From positions 1 through 62,662 of the forward strand of contig CADAEH010000014.1 of the NCBI GenBank assembly GCA_902786855.1: DNA of 62,662 nucleotides, in the 5' to 3' direction. Both the position numbers and the translations under genes were made by a program. Positions within the stretch are counted from its first letter, which is position 1; each line of letters begins with the position of its first letter. Below are positions 17,031 through 26,179 of this stretch, piece after piece. Source of the stretch: an uncultured Eubacteriales bacterium. Its GTDB lineage: Bacteria; Bacillota; Clostridia; Peptostreptococcales; Anaerovoracaceae. The notes below the pieces were generated by a model. That model had not been told where the DNA came from and did not search any database. It saw only the letters and a list, made by a program, of their open reading frames with translations.

Positions 17031-17237
17031 ATGTTACTTTATCCATCAGTCAATAAGCTTCAGGAGAAGACAGACAGCAGATATTCACTGTGCATACTCA
17101 CAGCCAAGAGAGCCAGAGACATTATCGATGGCAAGCCGATCCTCACAGAAGAAGAGAGCGAGAGGCCGGTAAGCCAGGCTGCAAGAGAAGTGGCAGATGA
17201 TCTGATCACATACCGCAGACCTGAAGGACTCGAGTAA
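17031..17237 (+). CDS. rpoZ: RNA polymerase omega subunit
   Basis: A 68-residue omega subunit that helps fold and bind the beta' subunit. SRYSLCILTAKRARDI (about 17-32) and PVSQAAREVADD (about 49-60) match the family. It overlaps no gene but is only 5 bases from gmk, so the two are cotranscribed, and a terminator lies just after. Confidence 0.93.
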   Translation: MLLYPSVNKLQEKTDSRYSLCILTAKRARDIIDGKPILTEEESERPVSQAAREVADDLITYRRPEGLE

Positions 17238-17255
17238 TATCAAGGCAATCTGAAT

Positions 17256-17285
17256 AAGCTCTGCGGCTGCGCAGAGCTTTTGTTT
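17256..17285 (+). terminator. Terminator after rpoZ
   Basis: AAGCTCTGCG at 17256-17265 pairs with CGCAGAGCTT at 17270-17279 with a GCTG loop and a TTTTGTTT tail. Confidence 0.9.
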
Positions 17286-17361
17286 ATCATAGTAAATTGT
17301 TATTGTATGGGACTCGGTTAAGGCAGGAGCATACGGGTGTCGGGTTTGAGAGGTACAGTAA

Positions 17362-18606
17362 TTGAAATGGGTATTTAAAAAGGAGAATCTGTTCATACGG
17401 ATAGCGATCGGTTTTGCGGCCGGAATCGCACTCGGTTTTTTTGCGCCCGGCTTTTCTCATGACGCCAAGTTCATCGGAGACATATACCTGAACCTTATCA
17501 AGCTGATGATCATACCTGTCCTGGTATGTGCAGTTGCCAGCGGTATCATCAATGCTTCAGATAATGTGTCTCTCGGCCGCATTGCAGTCAAAACAGTGCT
17601 CCTTTATATAGCGGGTTTTCTGGCTTCATTTGCGGTATCTTTTGCTGTTGCTATGGCAGTCAGGCCGGGTCTGGATGTGGTATTTGAAAACAAGCCTGCT
17701 TTTGAAGGCGAGCCTGGCTCCGTGATCAGTTTCGGTGATGCAATTTCAAGTGTAGTACCGGATAATATAATCGGACCAATGCTTAATAACGCGATCCTGC
17801 CGACTATTCTGGCTGCACTTATGATCTCTCTCGGGATAGTATCAGCAGGAGAAAAGGGAAGAGTACTGAAAGATTTTATCAACAGCTTAACTGCTGTCAT
17901 GTTCAGTGTTCTCTCGATCGTCATGGAGACTTCGCCTGTCGGAGTCATGTTCCTGATGGCATTTTCTGTTGCAGAGTACGGAGCAGGAATGTTCATGGCT
18001 ATAGGGAAATATATCCTGTGCTGCTGGCTCGCATGCATCGCTGTTTTCATAATGGTATTTATGATCCCGGTCAAAGCGTACACGGGAGCAGATATGAAGG
18101 CGTTTCTGTCTGCGTGCGGCAAGGTCGCCCTCATGACTCTCTCGACCACCAGTTCTGCGGCAACCCTGCCTACAACTATCCGTGTCAGCACGGAAGATCT
18201 CGGTGCCCCTGAATCGATCAGCACTTTTACTCTTCCGCTCGGATGTACTATCAACATGTGCGGCGGAGCGTGCTCATTCTGTTGCCTTTCGCTTTTTGTC
18301 GCAGACTTCTATTCTCTTGATCTGCCGCTTACAAGGCTTGCAGCAATGGCTGTCGCAGCGACGCTTTTAAACATGGCAGCTCCCGGCATACCGGGAGGCG
18401 GTATAGTACTTATGACATCCTATCTGACTCTATTCGGACTCCCGATAGATCTTATAGGACCGATCGCGGCATTTTACCGGCTGCTCGATATGGCATTCAC
18501 AACTATAAATGTCGAAGGCGATATAGCCGCCAACCTGATCATTTCCAGATCAGAAGGATTGTGGGACAGGACCATGATCAGGACGGGATCTCCGGATAAG
18601 GCATGA
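17362..18606 (+). CDS. SDF (DAACS) family symporter, altered substrate site
   Basis: A 414-residue membrane symporter of the Na+/H+-dicarboxylate (GltP/DctA) family. The first hairpin motif TTSSAATLPTTIRV and the TLPLGCTIN segment are clear. Compared by eye with GltPh, NMDGT reads NMCGG, so the Asp of the third sodium site is Cys; the helix-8 DAILDMGRTMVN stretch reads YRLLDMAFTTIN, so the first Asp is Tyr and the substrate-binding Arg is Phe, while the later Asp, Asn and Asp remain. Acidic substrates are therefore unlikely. A TTG start with GAGAGG upstream is used; the gene stands alone. Confidence 0.85.
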   Translation: MKWVFKKENLFIRIAIGFAAGIALGFFAPGFSHDAKFIGDIYLNLIKLMIIPVLVCAVASGIINASDNVSLGRIAVKTVLLYIAGFLASFAVSFAVAMAVRPGLDVVFENKPAFEGEPGSVISFGDAISSVVPDNIIGPMLNNAILPTILAALMISLGIVSAGEKGRVLKDFINSLTAVMFSVLSIVMETSPVGVMFLMAFSVAEYGAGMFMAIGKYILCCWLACIAVFIMVFMIPVKAYTGADMKAFLSACGKVALMTLSTTSSAATLPTTIRVSTEDLGAPESISTFTLPLGCTINMCGGACSFCCLSLFVADFYSLDLPLTRLAAMAVAATLLNMAAPGIPGGGIVLMTSYLTLFGLPIDLIGPIAAFYRLLDMAFTTINVEGDIAANLIISRSEGLWDRTMIRTGSPDKA

Positions 18607-18612
18607 AAGAGT

Positions 18613-18650
18613 GGGGCATGAACTGAGATTGCAGTTCATGCCTCTTTTGT
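18613..18650 (+). terminator. Terminator after the SDF symporter
   Basis: GGGCATGAACTG pairs with CAGTTCATGCCTC across GAGATTG, followed by TTTTGTT. Confidence 0.9.
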
Positions 18651-18700
18651 TATGCACAAATATTCTGCAATCGACCATTTTGTTTACAGCTGAACAACCT

Positions 18701-18787
18701 TTTACAGGTCACTTGAATGCATTATATTATGCCAGTGTGTGACATTTTTTTAACGAAATTTGAATTATCTATGCACTGTGATATATC
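18701..18787 (+). promoter_or_regulatory. Two candidate promoters of the aroE/K-aroQ unit
   Basis: Upstream candidate: TTTACA at 18701-18706, 16-base spacer, TATATT at 18723-18728. Downstream candidate: TTGAAT at 18760-18765, 16-base spacer, TATATC at 18782-18787 preceded by TGA (extended -10). The downstream one gives a leader of about 55 bases. The rest of the 242-base intergenic region is AT-rich without other visible structure. Confidence 0.5.
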
Positions 18788-18848
18788 ATTTTTGCAAATA
18801 GAATGCATTTTCAATATCAGATGCAATAGATAAGAGAAGGAAAAAACA

Positions 18849-20258
18849 ATGTCAAGATACGGATCGATTGGGGGCAACCATGGCTACAGCCAGCTCAGAA
18901 GGATCCATAATGAAGTAGCTGATTACGAATACGATGAGCTCATAGTATCTGGATCGGAAGGCCTTGGCGCTGTTCTGGCAGATACCAGATATGATGGATT
19001 CAATATCGCCAATCCTTACAGATATGAGGTCCTTCAATATCTCGATGAATTATCTGACGATGCCAGAAAAGCCGGGGCTGTGGATGTCGTAAGACGTCTG
19101 CCTGACGGGAGACTGGCAGGATATAATACCGATATGTATGGCTTCAGATATCTTGCTGAAGGATATGTCGAGGGCAAAAAGTGCGTAATACTGGGGACCG
19201 GAGGTGCAGCGACAGCAGCAGCCAGGGCTCTCAGTGAAATGGGTGCTGCTGAGATCGTGCTCGTGTCAAGATTCCCTGAGATGACTTCGCAGCGGCCGGT
19301 ACCTGCACCTGACGGGGGAGGAATCAATCTAGGTGATCTTTATCATGTAACAGGATACAACAGACTGTATCTGCACTACGATGCGCAGGTCATCATCAAC
19401 TGTACTCCTGCCGGAAGGGCGCCTGATATAGAACATTCAGCACTTTCGGACCAGAGAATATCGATAAGACTTTTCAGCAGGCTCGAGATGGCTATAGATA
19501 TGATCTATGATCCGTACAGGACCAAGTTCCTTCAGGATGCGCGCAGGCTCACCGGATGTCATACGAGATCAGGACTCGAGATGGCCATCTACCGGGCAAT
19601 AGCATCGCGCAATATCTGGTTAGGTAAGCCTGATAATATGGATGAAGACAGGCGGTTTATCATTCCGATAAAGCGACGGATCCTTAAAGATCAGCTGAAT
19701 GTCATTGCCATCGGGATGCCGGGAAGCGGAAAGACGACCATAATGCGCAGGTATGCGTATGAACTGGGACTGAAATTCATAGATACAGACGAAGAAACAG
19801 AAAAGCTCATGGGCGGAAAGATCCCTGATGTGCTGTCGGATAACGGCCTCGGGGAGGATTACTTCAAAGCGATGGAGCATGAAGCAGTCCGTAAAGCGTG
19901 CATGAATCGGGGAGCTGTCATAGCTACCGGAGGCAGCACAGCACTCAATCCGCTCAACAGAGATCTCCTCAGAGCAAACGGCATAGTCGTATATGTACGC
20001 CGGCCGCTTGAAATGCTTGACAGGAGAGGACGTGATATAAGCATCAACGCCGGACTGACAGAACTGTTCAACGTCAGAGACAGGGTTTACCGCAGAGCAT
20101 CCGATATGTCGATCCTGAATTCCAGGATCTTCGGAGACCGCAGGGCAAAGACCGGCGAGGGCAATACATATAATTATGAGCTGAAGGGATTCGTGTACTA
20201 TATCGCGAGAAAGATCGAGAGGTATCTGAATGAAATTGCTGATAATAAATGGACCTAA
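18849..20258 (+). CDS. AroE-AroK fusion-like protein with divergent active sites
   Basis: A 469-residue fusion. Residues 1-265 resemble shikimate dehydrogenase: the dinucleotide site GTGGAATAAARAL (about 116-128) and GYNTDMYGF are clear. By eye against E. coli AroE, several shikimate-binding residues differ: Ser16 is Leu, Thr61 is Ala, Lys65 is Arg (NPYR for VPFK), Asn86 is Asp (AGAVDVV), and Gln244 is Arg. Residues 278-469 resemble shikimate kinase: P-loop GMPGSGKTT, Asp in FIDTDEE, but Arg58 is Lys (YFKAME) and GGG is GGS; the lid RPLL is not seen. It may still act on shikimate or on a related compound. aroQ overlaps its end by 29 bases. Confidence 0.85.
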   Translation: MSRYGSIGGNHGYSQLRRIHNEVADYEYDELIVSGSEGLGAVLADTRYDGFNIANPYRYEVLQYLDELSDDARKAGAVDVVRRLPDGRLAGYNTDMYGFRYLAEGYVEGKKCVILGTGGAATAAARALSEMGAAEIVLVSRFPEMTSQRPVPAPDGGGINLGDLYHVTGYNRLYLHYDAQVIINCTPAGRAPDIEHSALSDQRISIRLFSRLEMAIDMIYDPYRTKFLQDARRLTGCHTRSGLEMAIYRAIASRNIWLGKPDNMDEDRRFIIPIKRRILKDQLNVIAIGMPGSGKTTIMRRYAYELGLKFIDTDEETEKLMGGKIPDVLSDNGLGEDYFKAMEHEAVRKACMNRGAVIATGGSTALNPLNRDLLRANGIVVYVRRPLEMLDRRGRDISINAGLTELFNVRDRVYRRASDMSILNSRIFGDRRAKTGEGNTYNYELKGFVYYIARKIERYLNEIADNKWT

Positions 20259-20664
20259 TATGAATCTTCTGGGAGTAAGGGAGCCTGAGATATTCGGGAC
20301 CAGAACTTACGAAGAACTGGTGGATTTCATAAGAGAGGAAAGAGGAGCCGATAACGAGCTCAAGTTCATCCAGACCAATCACGAAGGAGACATCATCGAC
20401 GAGATCCATCAGGCTTTCTTCGAAAACTATGACGGTATCGTCATCAACCCGGGCGGCCTTGCCCATACCAGTATTTCGATAATGGATGCAATGAAGGCTG
20501 TCAGGACGCCATGTGTTGAGGTCCACGTTTTAGAGCCGCTGCTCAGAGAAGAGTACCGTCATCATTCATATGCCGGAGAAGCTGCAATCGCAACAGTAGC
20601 CGGGAAAGGCTTCGATGGTTATGTTGAGGCCATTGATATCCTCAGCGACTTCGTCAATCAATGA
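20230..20664 (+). CDS. aroQ: Type II 3-dehydroquinate dehydratase-like protein, catalytic Tyr replaced
   Basis: A 144-residue protein of the type II dehydroquinase family (dodecameric in relatives; dehydrates 3-dehydroquinate). GPNMNLLGVREPE, INPGGLAHTS, the catalytic-site His in EVHVLEP and REEYRHHSY are present. At the position of the catalytic Tyr in the mobile loop (REPxxYG) it reads REPEIFG, that is Phe; codon TTC at 20293-20295 is unambiguous. The usual SN after EVHL is LEP here. It starts inside the end of the AroE-AroK gene, so the two are translationally coupled. Activity as a normal dehydroquinase is uncertain. Confidence 0.88.
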   Translation: MKLLIINGPNMNLLGVREPEIFGTRTYEELVDFIREERGADNELKFIQTNHEGDIIDEIHQAFFENYDGIVINPGGLAHTSISIMDAMKAVRTPCVEVHVLEPLLREEYRHHSYAGEAAIATVAGKGFDGYVEAIDILSDFVNQ

Positions 20665-20668
20665 TAAA

Positions 20669-20698
20669 AAGAGTGCCGGGAGATCTCCCGGCACTCTG
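20669..20698. terminator. Bidirectional terminator between aroQ and gpmI
   Basis: A near-perfect 28-base palindrome: AGAGTGCCGGGAGA pairs with TCTCCCGGCACTCT. Upstream A run and downstream T-containing tail allow use from both convergent genes. Confidence 0.85.
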
Positions 20699-20738
20699 AT
20701 GTTTCATAAATACCTGTTGCTGCAAGCCGATTGAAAAT

Positions 20739-22253
20739 CTATACAAGAACGTCGCCTTCCATGCCTGAAGGGACTTCGAGTCCCATCATTGTGAGCAGGG
20801 TAGGTGCGATATCTGCGAGCTTGCCGGTATCCTTTCTGAAAGGCATCGGCTCATTGCAGATGTGACAGAGTGGGACTTTCGAAGTTGAGTGCTTAGTAAC
20901 AGGCTTGCCCTCATCATCTATCATATAATCTGCGTTGCCATGGTCAGCCGTAAGGAGTATCTGACCGTCGTGGGCCAGTATCTCTGCGGCGATGTTCCCT
21001 ACAAGGCCGTCAAGTGTTTCGATGGCAGAGACAGCTGCTTCGAATACGCCGGTATGACCGACCATATCAGGGTTGGCAAAATTGAGGATGTACAGATCGT
21101 ATTCATCCTCTTTTATTTTGGAAATAACTGTCGAGGCTACCTCAGGGGCACTCATCTCAGGCTGCATATCATATGTCGGGACCTTAGGTGAAGGGATGAG
21201 GATCCTGTCTTCGTTGACATTAGGCTCTTCTACGCCTCCGTTGAAGAAGAAAGTGACGTGAGCGTATTTCTCAGTTTCAGCTATACGAAGCTGCCTGAGA
21301 CCATAGTCAGCTATGGTTTTGCCAAGTGTAGGATCGACATCTTCCGGAGGGAAGGCTACGGTGACGTTAGGCATTGTAGCATCATACTCAGCCATGCACA
21401 CATAATTGAGGCCGGTCAGTTTTGCCTTGCGCTCAAAACCGTCGAAATCAGGATCGACCAGAGCTCTTGTTATCTCGCGGGCTCTGTCAGGTCTGAAGTT
21501 GATGAAAATGACGGAGTCATTTGACTTGATCGGAGCAGCGTTGATAACTGTCGGCTGAACGAACTCGTCAGTCTCATCCTTGGCATATGAATTGTCCATA
21601 CACTCCTGAGCGCATGAAGCTGTGAGGCCCTCACTGAGTGTCATCGCATCATATGCTCTGACAAGGCGCTCCCATCTCTTGTCTCTGTCCATGGCATAGA
21701 ATCTGCCTGAGATGATGCCGATACGGCCGACACCCATTTCTTTCATGTAGTCTTCAAGAGGTCCGAGCCATGTCATAGCACTCTTAGGAGGTACATCCCT
21801 TCCGTCGAGGAAGCAGTGGACTACTACGTCATCTACGCCGTTTCTCTTTGCCATGTCTATGACTGCTTTGAGGTGCTCAAAGTGACTGTGCACTCCGCCG
21901 TCCGAGACAAGACCCATAATGTGGAGAGTGTGGCCGGCAGCAGCGTTTTTCATTGCTGAAAGCAGTGCAGGATTCTCGAAAAACTCGCCTGAACGGATAG
22001 AACGAGTGATCTTAAGAAGGTTCTGATAGACGACACTGCCTGCGCCTATATTGAGATGGCCTACTTCAGAATTACCCATCTGGCCGGCAGGAAGTCCTAC
22101 AGGTTCTCCGCTGGCTTCGATGGTGATAAACGGATATCTGGAAAAGAAGTCATCGAGGACAGGTGTTTTGGCAGCAGCAATAGCGTTGCCGTATGTCTCC
22201 TTCCTGATCCCGAAACCGTCGAGGATCATAAGCATCGTTGGTCTGTGTTTCAT
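20739..22253 (-). CDS. gpmI: 2,3-bisphosphoglycerate-independent phosphoglycerate mutase
   Basis: A 504-residue glycolytic enzyme interconverting 3- and 2-phosphoglycerate, with two metals and a phosphoserine. MLMILDGFGIR carries metal ligands, the nucleophilic Ser is in GQMGNSEVGHLNIGAG (about residue 62), and HSHFEH, LTADHGNADYM and HTGVFEAA supply further ligands. Length is normal. The start is backed by AAGGAG on the minus strand. It is one of only two chromosomal genes facing left and is monocistronic. Confidence 0.97.
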   Translation of the reverse strand: MKHRPTMLMILDGFGIRKETYGNAIAAAKTPVLDDFFSRYPFITIEASGEPVGLPAGQMGNSEVGHLNIGAGSVVYQNLLKITRSIRSGEFFENPALLSAMKNAAAGHTLHIMGLVSDGGVHSHFEHLKAVIDMAKRNGVDDVVVHCFLDGRDVPPKSAMTWLGPLEDYMKEMGVGRIGIISGRFYAMDRDKRWERLVRAYDAMTLSEGLTASCAQECMDNSYAKDETDEFVQPTVINAAPIKSNDSVIFINFRPDRAREITRALVDPDFDGFERKAKLTGLNYVCMAEYDATMPNVTVAFPPEDVDPTLGKTIADYGLRQLRIAETEKYAHVTFFFNGGVEEPNVNEDRILIPSPKVPTYDMQPEMSAPEVASTVISKIKEDEYDLYILNFANPDMVGHTGVFEAAVSAIETLDGLVGNIAAEILAHDGQILLTADHGNADYMIDDEGKPVTKHSTSKVPLCHICNEPMPFRKDTGKLADIAPTLLTMMGLEVPSGMEGDVLV

Positions 22254-22313
22254 ATTATGTCTCCTTACTGTATTGCATTCGCTGATCGGAAAGGTATACT
22301 CTACGACCGGCGC

Positions 22314-22319
22314 ATTATA
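22314..22319 (-). promoter_or_regulatory. -10 box of gpmI
   Basis: On the minus strand TATAAT is read at this position, about 60 bases before the gpmI ATG. The -35 region is weak. Confidence 0.4.
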
Positions 22320-22382
22320 CCCTATGATATTGTAACAAATAAGTGTGACAAAATGAAGAAATGATTATGATCTGCGCAGGTG

Positions 22383-22391
22383 TGATATAAT
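22383..22391 (+). promoter_or_regulatory. Extended -10 promoter of addA
   Basis: TGATATAAT is a perfect extended -10 element, about 30 bases before ATG 22422. The -35 region is poor. Confidence 0.6.
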
Positions 22392-22421
22392 CATGCAGAA
22401 GGAGATGGCAGGATAACCAAT

Positions 22422-25400
22422 ATGTCAGTAAGATTTACGGATGAACAATTAAACGCGATCGAAACGCTTGACCGGTCTGTACTGGTTTCTGCTGCGGCGG
22501 GTTCAGGCAAGACCGCTGTTCTTGTGGAAAGGATACTCAAGATCATCCTTGATGGGAAAGCAAATGTCGATGAGATGCTCATCGTGACTTTCACAAGAGC
22601 TGCAGCGGCTGAGATGAAATTGCGTCTGGCTTCCAGGATCCGAAAGAGGATACGGGAGTGCCCGGATGAAGCAGAGAGACTCAGTGATCAGCTCTCGAGG
22701 CTTTACCGTTCGTATATAACTACGATAGACAGTTTTGCAATGAGAGTTATCAGGGAGTTTTTCTATGAGATAGATATAGAGCCTGACTTCGGAGCATGCG
22801 ACGAAGTGCAGAGCGAACTGATGAAGAGAGAAGCATTGCAGGAACTTTTTGAGGCAGGCTTTGAGGACGATATGTTCCTAAGCAGGTCTTCCGGCAGCAA
22901 CGGGGAAGCTTCTGCCTGCGAGACAGACCGGGTAGGATTCAGAGAGTTTCTCCGCCTTTACAGTGAGGAACGCCAGGAAGACACGTTCAAGGAACGTCTG
23001 CTCAGCGCATACAATGGACTGAGATCCATACCTGACTATTTTGACTGGGCATACGAAAGAGCTGAGCTCCTCAGAGTAACGCCTGAGACATTTGAAGGTT
23101 CCCGGCTCAAGGCTATGATGTTCGATGACGCAAAAGAAACTTTTGGCCGTGCGGCTGATGCTGAAAGGAGACTCATAAGCCTGATGCAGGAAACCGGACT
23201 GGAGAGTATGCTTGAAAGGCTGGAGCCTGAGATCTCGGTGATAGAGAATATTACGGCAAAGCTTGCTGACGGTATTCTGGACAAAGAGGTCATAGAAGCT
23301 GCTGCATCTGTGAAGAGTGTTACGCTTAAGGCCAGGAAGAATGAAAAAGAAGCCTATGAACCTGTGAAAGATGAAGTCAAGGCTCTCAGAGAAGCTATCA
23401 AGGAAGAACTGAAAGGCTGGAACGGCCGGTATGCGGTTCCGGACTTTTATACTCGTCTCTCAGAGATGAATGAGACATATCGATATACGGTATACTTTAT
23501 CAGGCTGCTTGAAGAATTTGAGAGAAGGTATGCAGCAAAAAAGCGTGAACGGCGCGTCATGGATTTTCCTGATATGGAGCACGGAGCAGTGCGGATCCTG
23601 AGAGATCCTGAGGCTGCTGATATATTGCGCAGGAGATTCAGGTTCATCTTTGTGGATGAGTATCAGGATACCAACAGGATACAGGAAGCCCTGATAAGCA
23701 GCATAGCAAGGCCGGACAATGTCTTCAGGGTAGGAGATATCAAGCAGAGCATCTATAAGTTCAGGCAGGCAGAGCCGTCAATTTTCAGGGAGGTCTACAG
23801 AAGATTTTCAGATACTGCATCAGATACCGGAATGGCTATAGATCTTGGCAAGAACTTCCGAAGCAACGATGCGACCGTCAGATACATCAACACGGTCTTC
23901 AGTGAGATCATGGAAGACTATGACGAGAGAGCCATGCTGTATACAGGCACAGAGTGTCCTGCACAGTATGATTTTTTGCCGGAAGTCCATGTGCTGACAG
24001 ATGGCAGCACCACAGAGGACGAGGAGGAAGAAGATGAGACTCTGAAGCTGTCAAAAGCAGAAGCTGAGGCGAAATACATAGCCGGGCTGGCACAGAAACT
24101 CATCGGCACGGAGTTTTACGACACCAAAGAGGGTATGATCCGTAAAGCAGAAGCAAGAGACATCGTCATTTTGCTTCGTGTGGTCAGCGTACGAGGCGAA
24201 ATAATGGCGAGGGCACTTCGCTCATGCGGGATAGAACCTTATGTAGAAGATACGGACGATTACTTTGATACAGTGGAAGTGGGCATTGCAGTTTCACTTT
24301 TGTCATGTATTGACAATATGAAGAGGGATATCCCTCTTATCGCATCATTGCATTCAGAGGCTTTTGGCTGGACTCCTGAGGAACTCTCGGAAGTGCGCAT
24401 TGCTTACTCTGAGCACCTCAAAGAAGAGAGAGAAAAGGCATCTGATGAAAAGAGACATACGCATCTCAGAAGGCCGGCATTCTGGGAAGCAATGAAGTGG
24501 TACCGAGAGGAAGGTCCGGAATGCGCTCTGCGTGAAAAGGCGGTCTATGCTGCAGAAAAGATACTGGAATGGCGCAGAATGTCGCGTATGATGCCTCTTG
24601 ATGATTTTGTATGGACAGTCCTTACGGATTCCGGTTATTACAGGATGGCCGGGGCCATGAACGGCGGTGCGCGGCGGCAGGCCAATCTCAGAGCCCTTGC
24701 CGACAGAGCAGGGAGGTACAGCAAAGATACCATAGCCTCGCTCAGCTCATTCATAAGATTTGTCGATGTAATGAGAGAAAAGGGGATCAGCAACGGTCAG
24801 ACACCGGCTGCCGGTCCGGGAGACGATGTTATACGCATATCAACCATACATAAGAGCAAAGGCCTCGAGTATCCTTTCGTAATAGTCGGAGACATCGGTC
24901 ACAGATTCAGGTATGATAAAAACGAAAAATCTTTCAGCTTTGACTCGGATATCGGTGTTGGACTGCCGTATATTGATCCTGCGAGGAGATATTGGAGATC
25001 TACGATAGTGCAGAGATCGATCAATGCGAAGTCAAGTCGTGATATCTATGAAGAAGAGCTGAGGATACTCTATGTGGCCATGACAAGGGCCAGGAACAAG
25101 CTTATACTGGTCGGTACCTGCAAGAGCGAAGAAGATCTGGAAAAATATAAGGCCAGACCGAGCAGCTGTCTCAAGGTGATGAAAGATGTCATACGAACAG
25201 GCTTCAACACCTGTTATGTCAGGCCGCTCGACTATTCAGATCAAAGTACTGATGCACCGGATCACCGCATCCCTGAGCCTGATGCCATCGAGCTGACTCC
25301 GGACGAGACGATCCTCTACGATGAGCTGGACAGGAGATTCACATATCAATACCCTGATGCAGATCTTCTCACAGCCAAGGCTAAGTATTCTGTCAGTGCC

Positions 25401-26081
25401 CTGAGACGTGAAGCCCTTGATGAAGAGGACCGCTCCGATCATTCAGAGGAGTCAGACACCGGTTATGGGAGCGAGGATCAGGCAGTGGTTACCCAGCCTG
25501 ATACCGAGGTGGTAAACCTCTGGGCTGCAGGTGAAAGGCACAAACGGGCGAGCGCTTCGGACATAGGTATCGCATATCACAGGATAATGGAATTTCTGGA
25601 TTTTGCCCGTGCGGTCAGTCCGGATGGACAGACAGATGAAGCATATATCCATGAAAGGGCAGAAATGCTCGCTGAGCAGGGTGCTGTTGAACCGCATGTA
25701 TACAGAGACCTCGACCTTGGCAGGATAACAGCATTCTTCAGTACCGATATCGGCAGACGTGCTGCAGATGCTGTGGGAAAAGGTGCTTTAAAGAAAGAAA
25801 AGCCGTTTACTCTCAGGACAGAAAAAGACGGGAACTCTATCCTTGTCCAGGGCGTTATCGACTGTTGCTTTGAGGAGGACGGCAGGGTAGTGCTGCTGGA
25901 TTACAAGTCGAGTTTCATACATCCCGGCAAGGACCATGATACCGAGGTCGAACGGATCAGGCATGAATACAGTATGCAGATCGACCTATACAGAGAAGCC
26001 ATTTTAAAAGGCACGGGCAAGGATGTAAGCGAAGCATATCTGTATTTATTTACTACAGGAGAAGCAGTCAGCATGCTTTGA
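22422..26081 (+). CDS. addA: ATP-dependent helicase/nuclease subunit A
   Basis: A 1219-residue UvrD-type helicase with a C-terminal RecB-like nuclease, the AddA half of the Chi-regulated AddAB end-processing complex. Walker A is SAAAGSGKTAVL (about 24-35), Walker B DEYQDTN (about 410), helicase motif VRISTIHKSKGLEYPFVIV-like at about 805-822, and the nuclease motifs GVIDC, LLDYKSS and MQIDLYREAI near the end, so both activities look intact. Length is normal. No addB lies next to it: gpmI is divergent on one side and a flavin reductase gene is on the other. Confidence 0.95.
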   Translation: MSVRFTDEQLNAIETLDRSVLVSAAAGSGKTAVLVERILKIILDGKANVDEMLIVTFTRAAAAEMKLRLASRIRKRIRECPDEAERLSDQLSRLYRSYITTIDSFAMRVIREFFYEIDIEPDFGACDEVQSELMKREALQELFEAGFEDDMFLSRSSGSNGEASACETDRVGFREFLRLYSEERQEDTFKERLLSAYNGLRSIPDYFDWAYERAELLRVTPETFEGSRLKAMMFDDAKETFGRAADAERRLISLMQETGLESMLERLEPEISVIENITAKLADGILDKEVIEAAASVKSVTLKARKNEKEAYEPVKDEVKALREAIKEELKGWNGRYAVPDFYTRLSEMNETYRYTVYFIRLLEEFERRYAAKKRERRVMDFPDMEHGAVRILRDPEAADILRRRFRFIFVDEYQDTNRIQEALISSIARPDNVFRVGDIKQSIYKFRQAEPSIFREVYRRFSDTASDTGMAIDLGKNFRSNDATVRYINTVFSEIMEDYDERAMLYTGTECPAQYDFLPEVHVLTDGSTTEDEEEEDETLKLSKAEAEAKYIAGLAQKLIGTEFYDTKEGMIRKAEARDIVILLRVVSVRGEIMARALRSCGIEPYVEDTDDYFDTVEVGIAVSLLSCIDNMKRDIPLIASLHSEAFGWTPEELSEVRIAYSEHLKEEREKASDEKRHTHLRRPAFWEAMKWYREEGPECALREKAVYAAEKILEWRRMSRMMPLDDFVWTVLTDSGYYRMAGAMNGGARRQANLRALADRAGRYSKDTIASLSSFIRFVDVMREKGISNGQTPAAGPGDDVIRISTIHKSKGLEYPFVIVGDIGHRFRYDKNEKSFSFDSDIGVGLPYIDPARRYWRSTIVQRSINAKSSRDIYEEELRILYVAMTRARNKLILVGTCKSEEDLEKYKARPSSCLKVMKDVIRTGFNTCYVRPLDYSDQSTDAPDHRIPEPDAIELTPDETILYDELDRRFTYQYPDADLLTAKAKYSVSALRREALDEEDRSDHSEESDTGYGSEDQAVVTQPDTEVVNLWAAGERHKRASASDIGIAYHRIMEFLDFARAVSPDGQTDEAYIHERAEMLAEQGAVEPHVYRDLDLGRITAFFSTDIGRRAADAVGKGALKKEKPFTLRTEKDGNSILVQGVIDCCFEEDGRVVLLDYKSSFIHPGKDHDTEVERIRHEYSMQIDLYREAILKGTGKDVSEAYLYLFTTGEAVSML

Positions 26082-26179
26082 TGATATCAGACAGAGGACA
26101 AAGGGAAGGACGTTCAACCAGGAGCAAAGCTCCTACAAGCTCGTTTATACATAACATCACAATACAGGAGGGTCAAATA

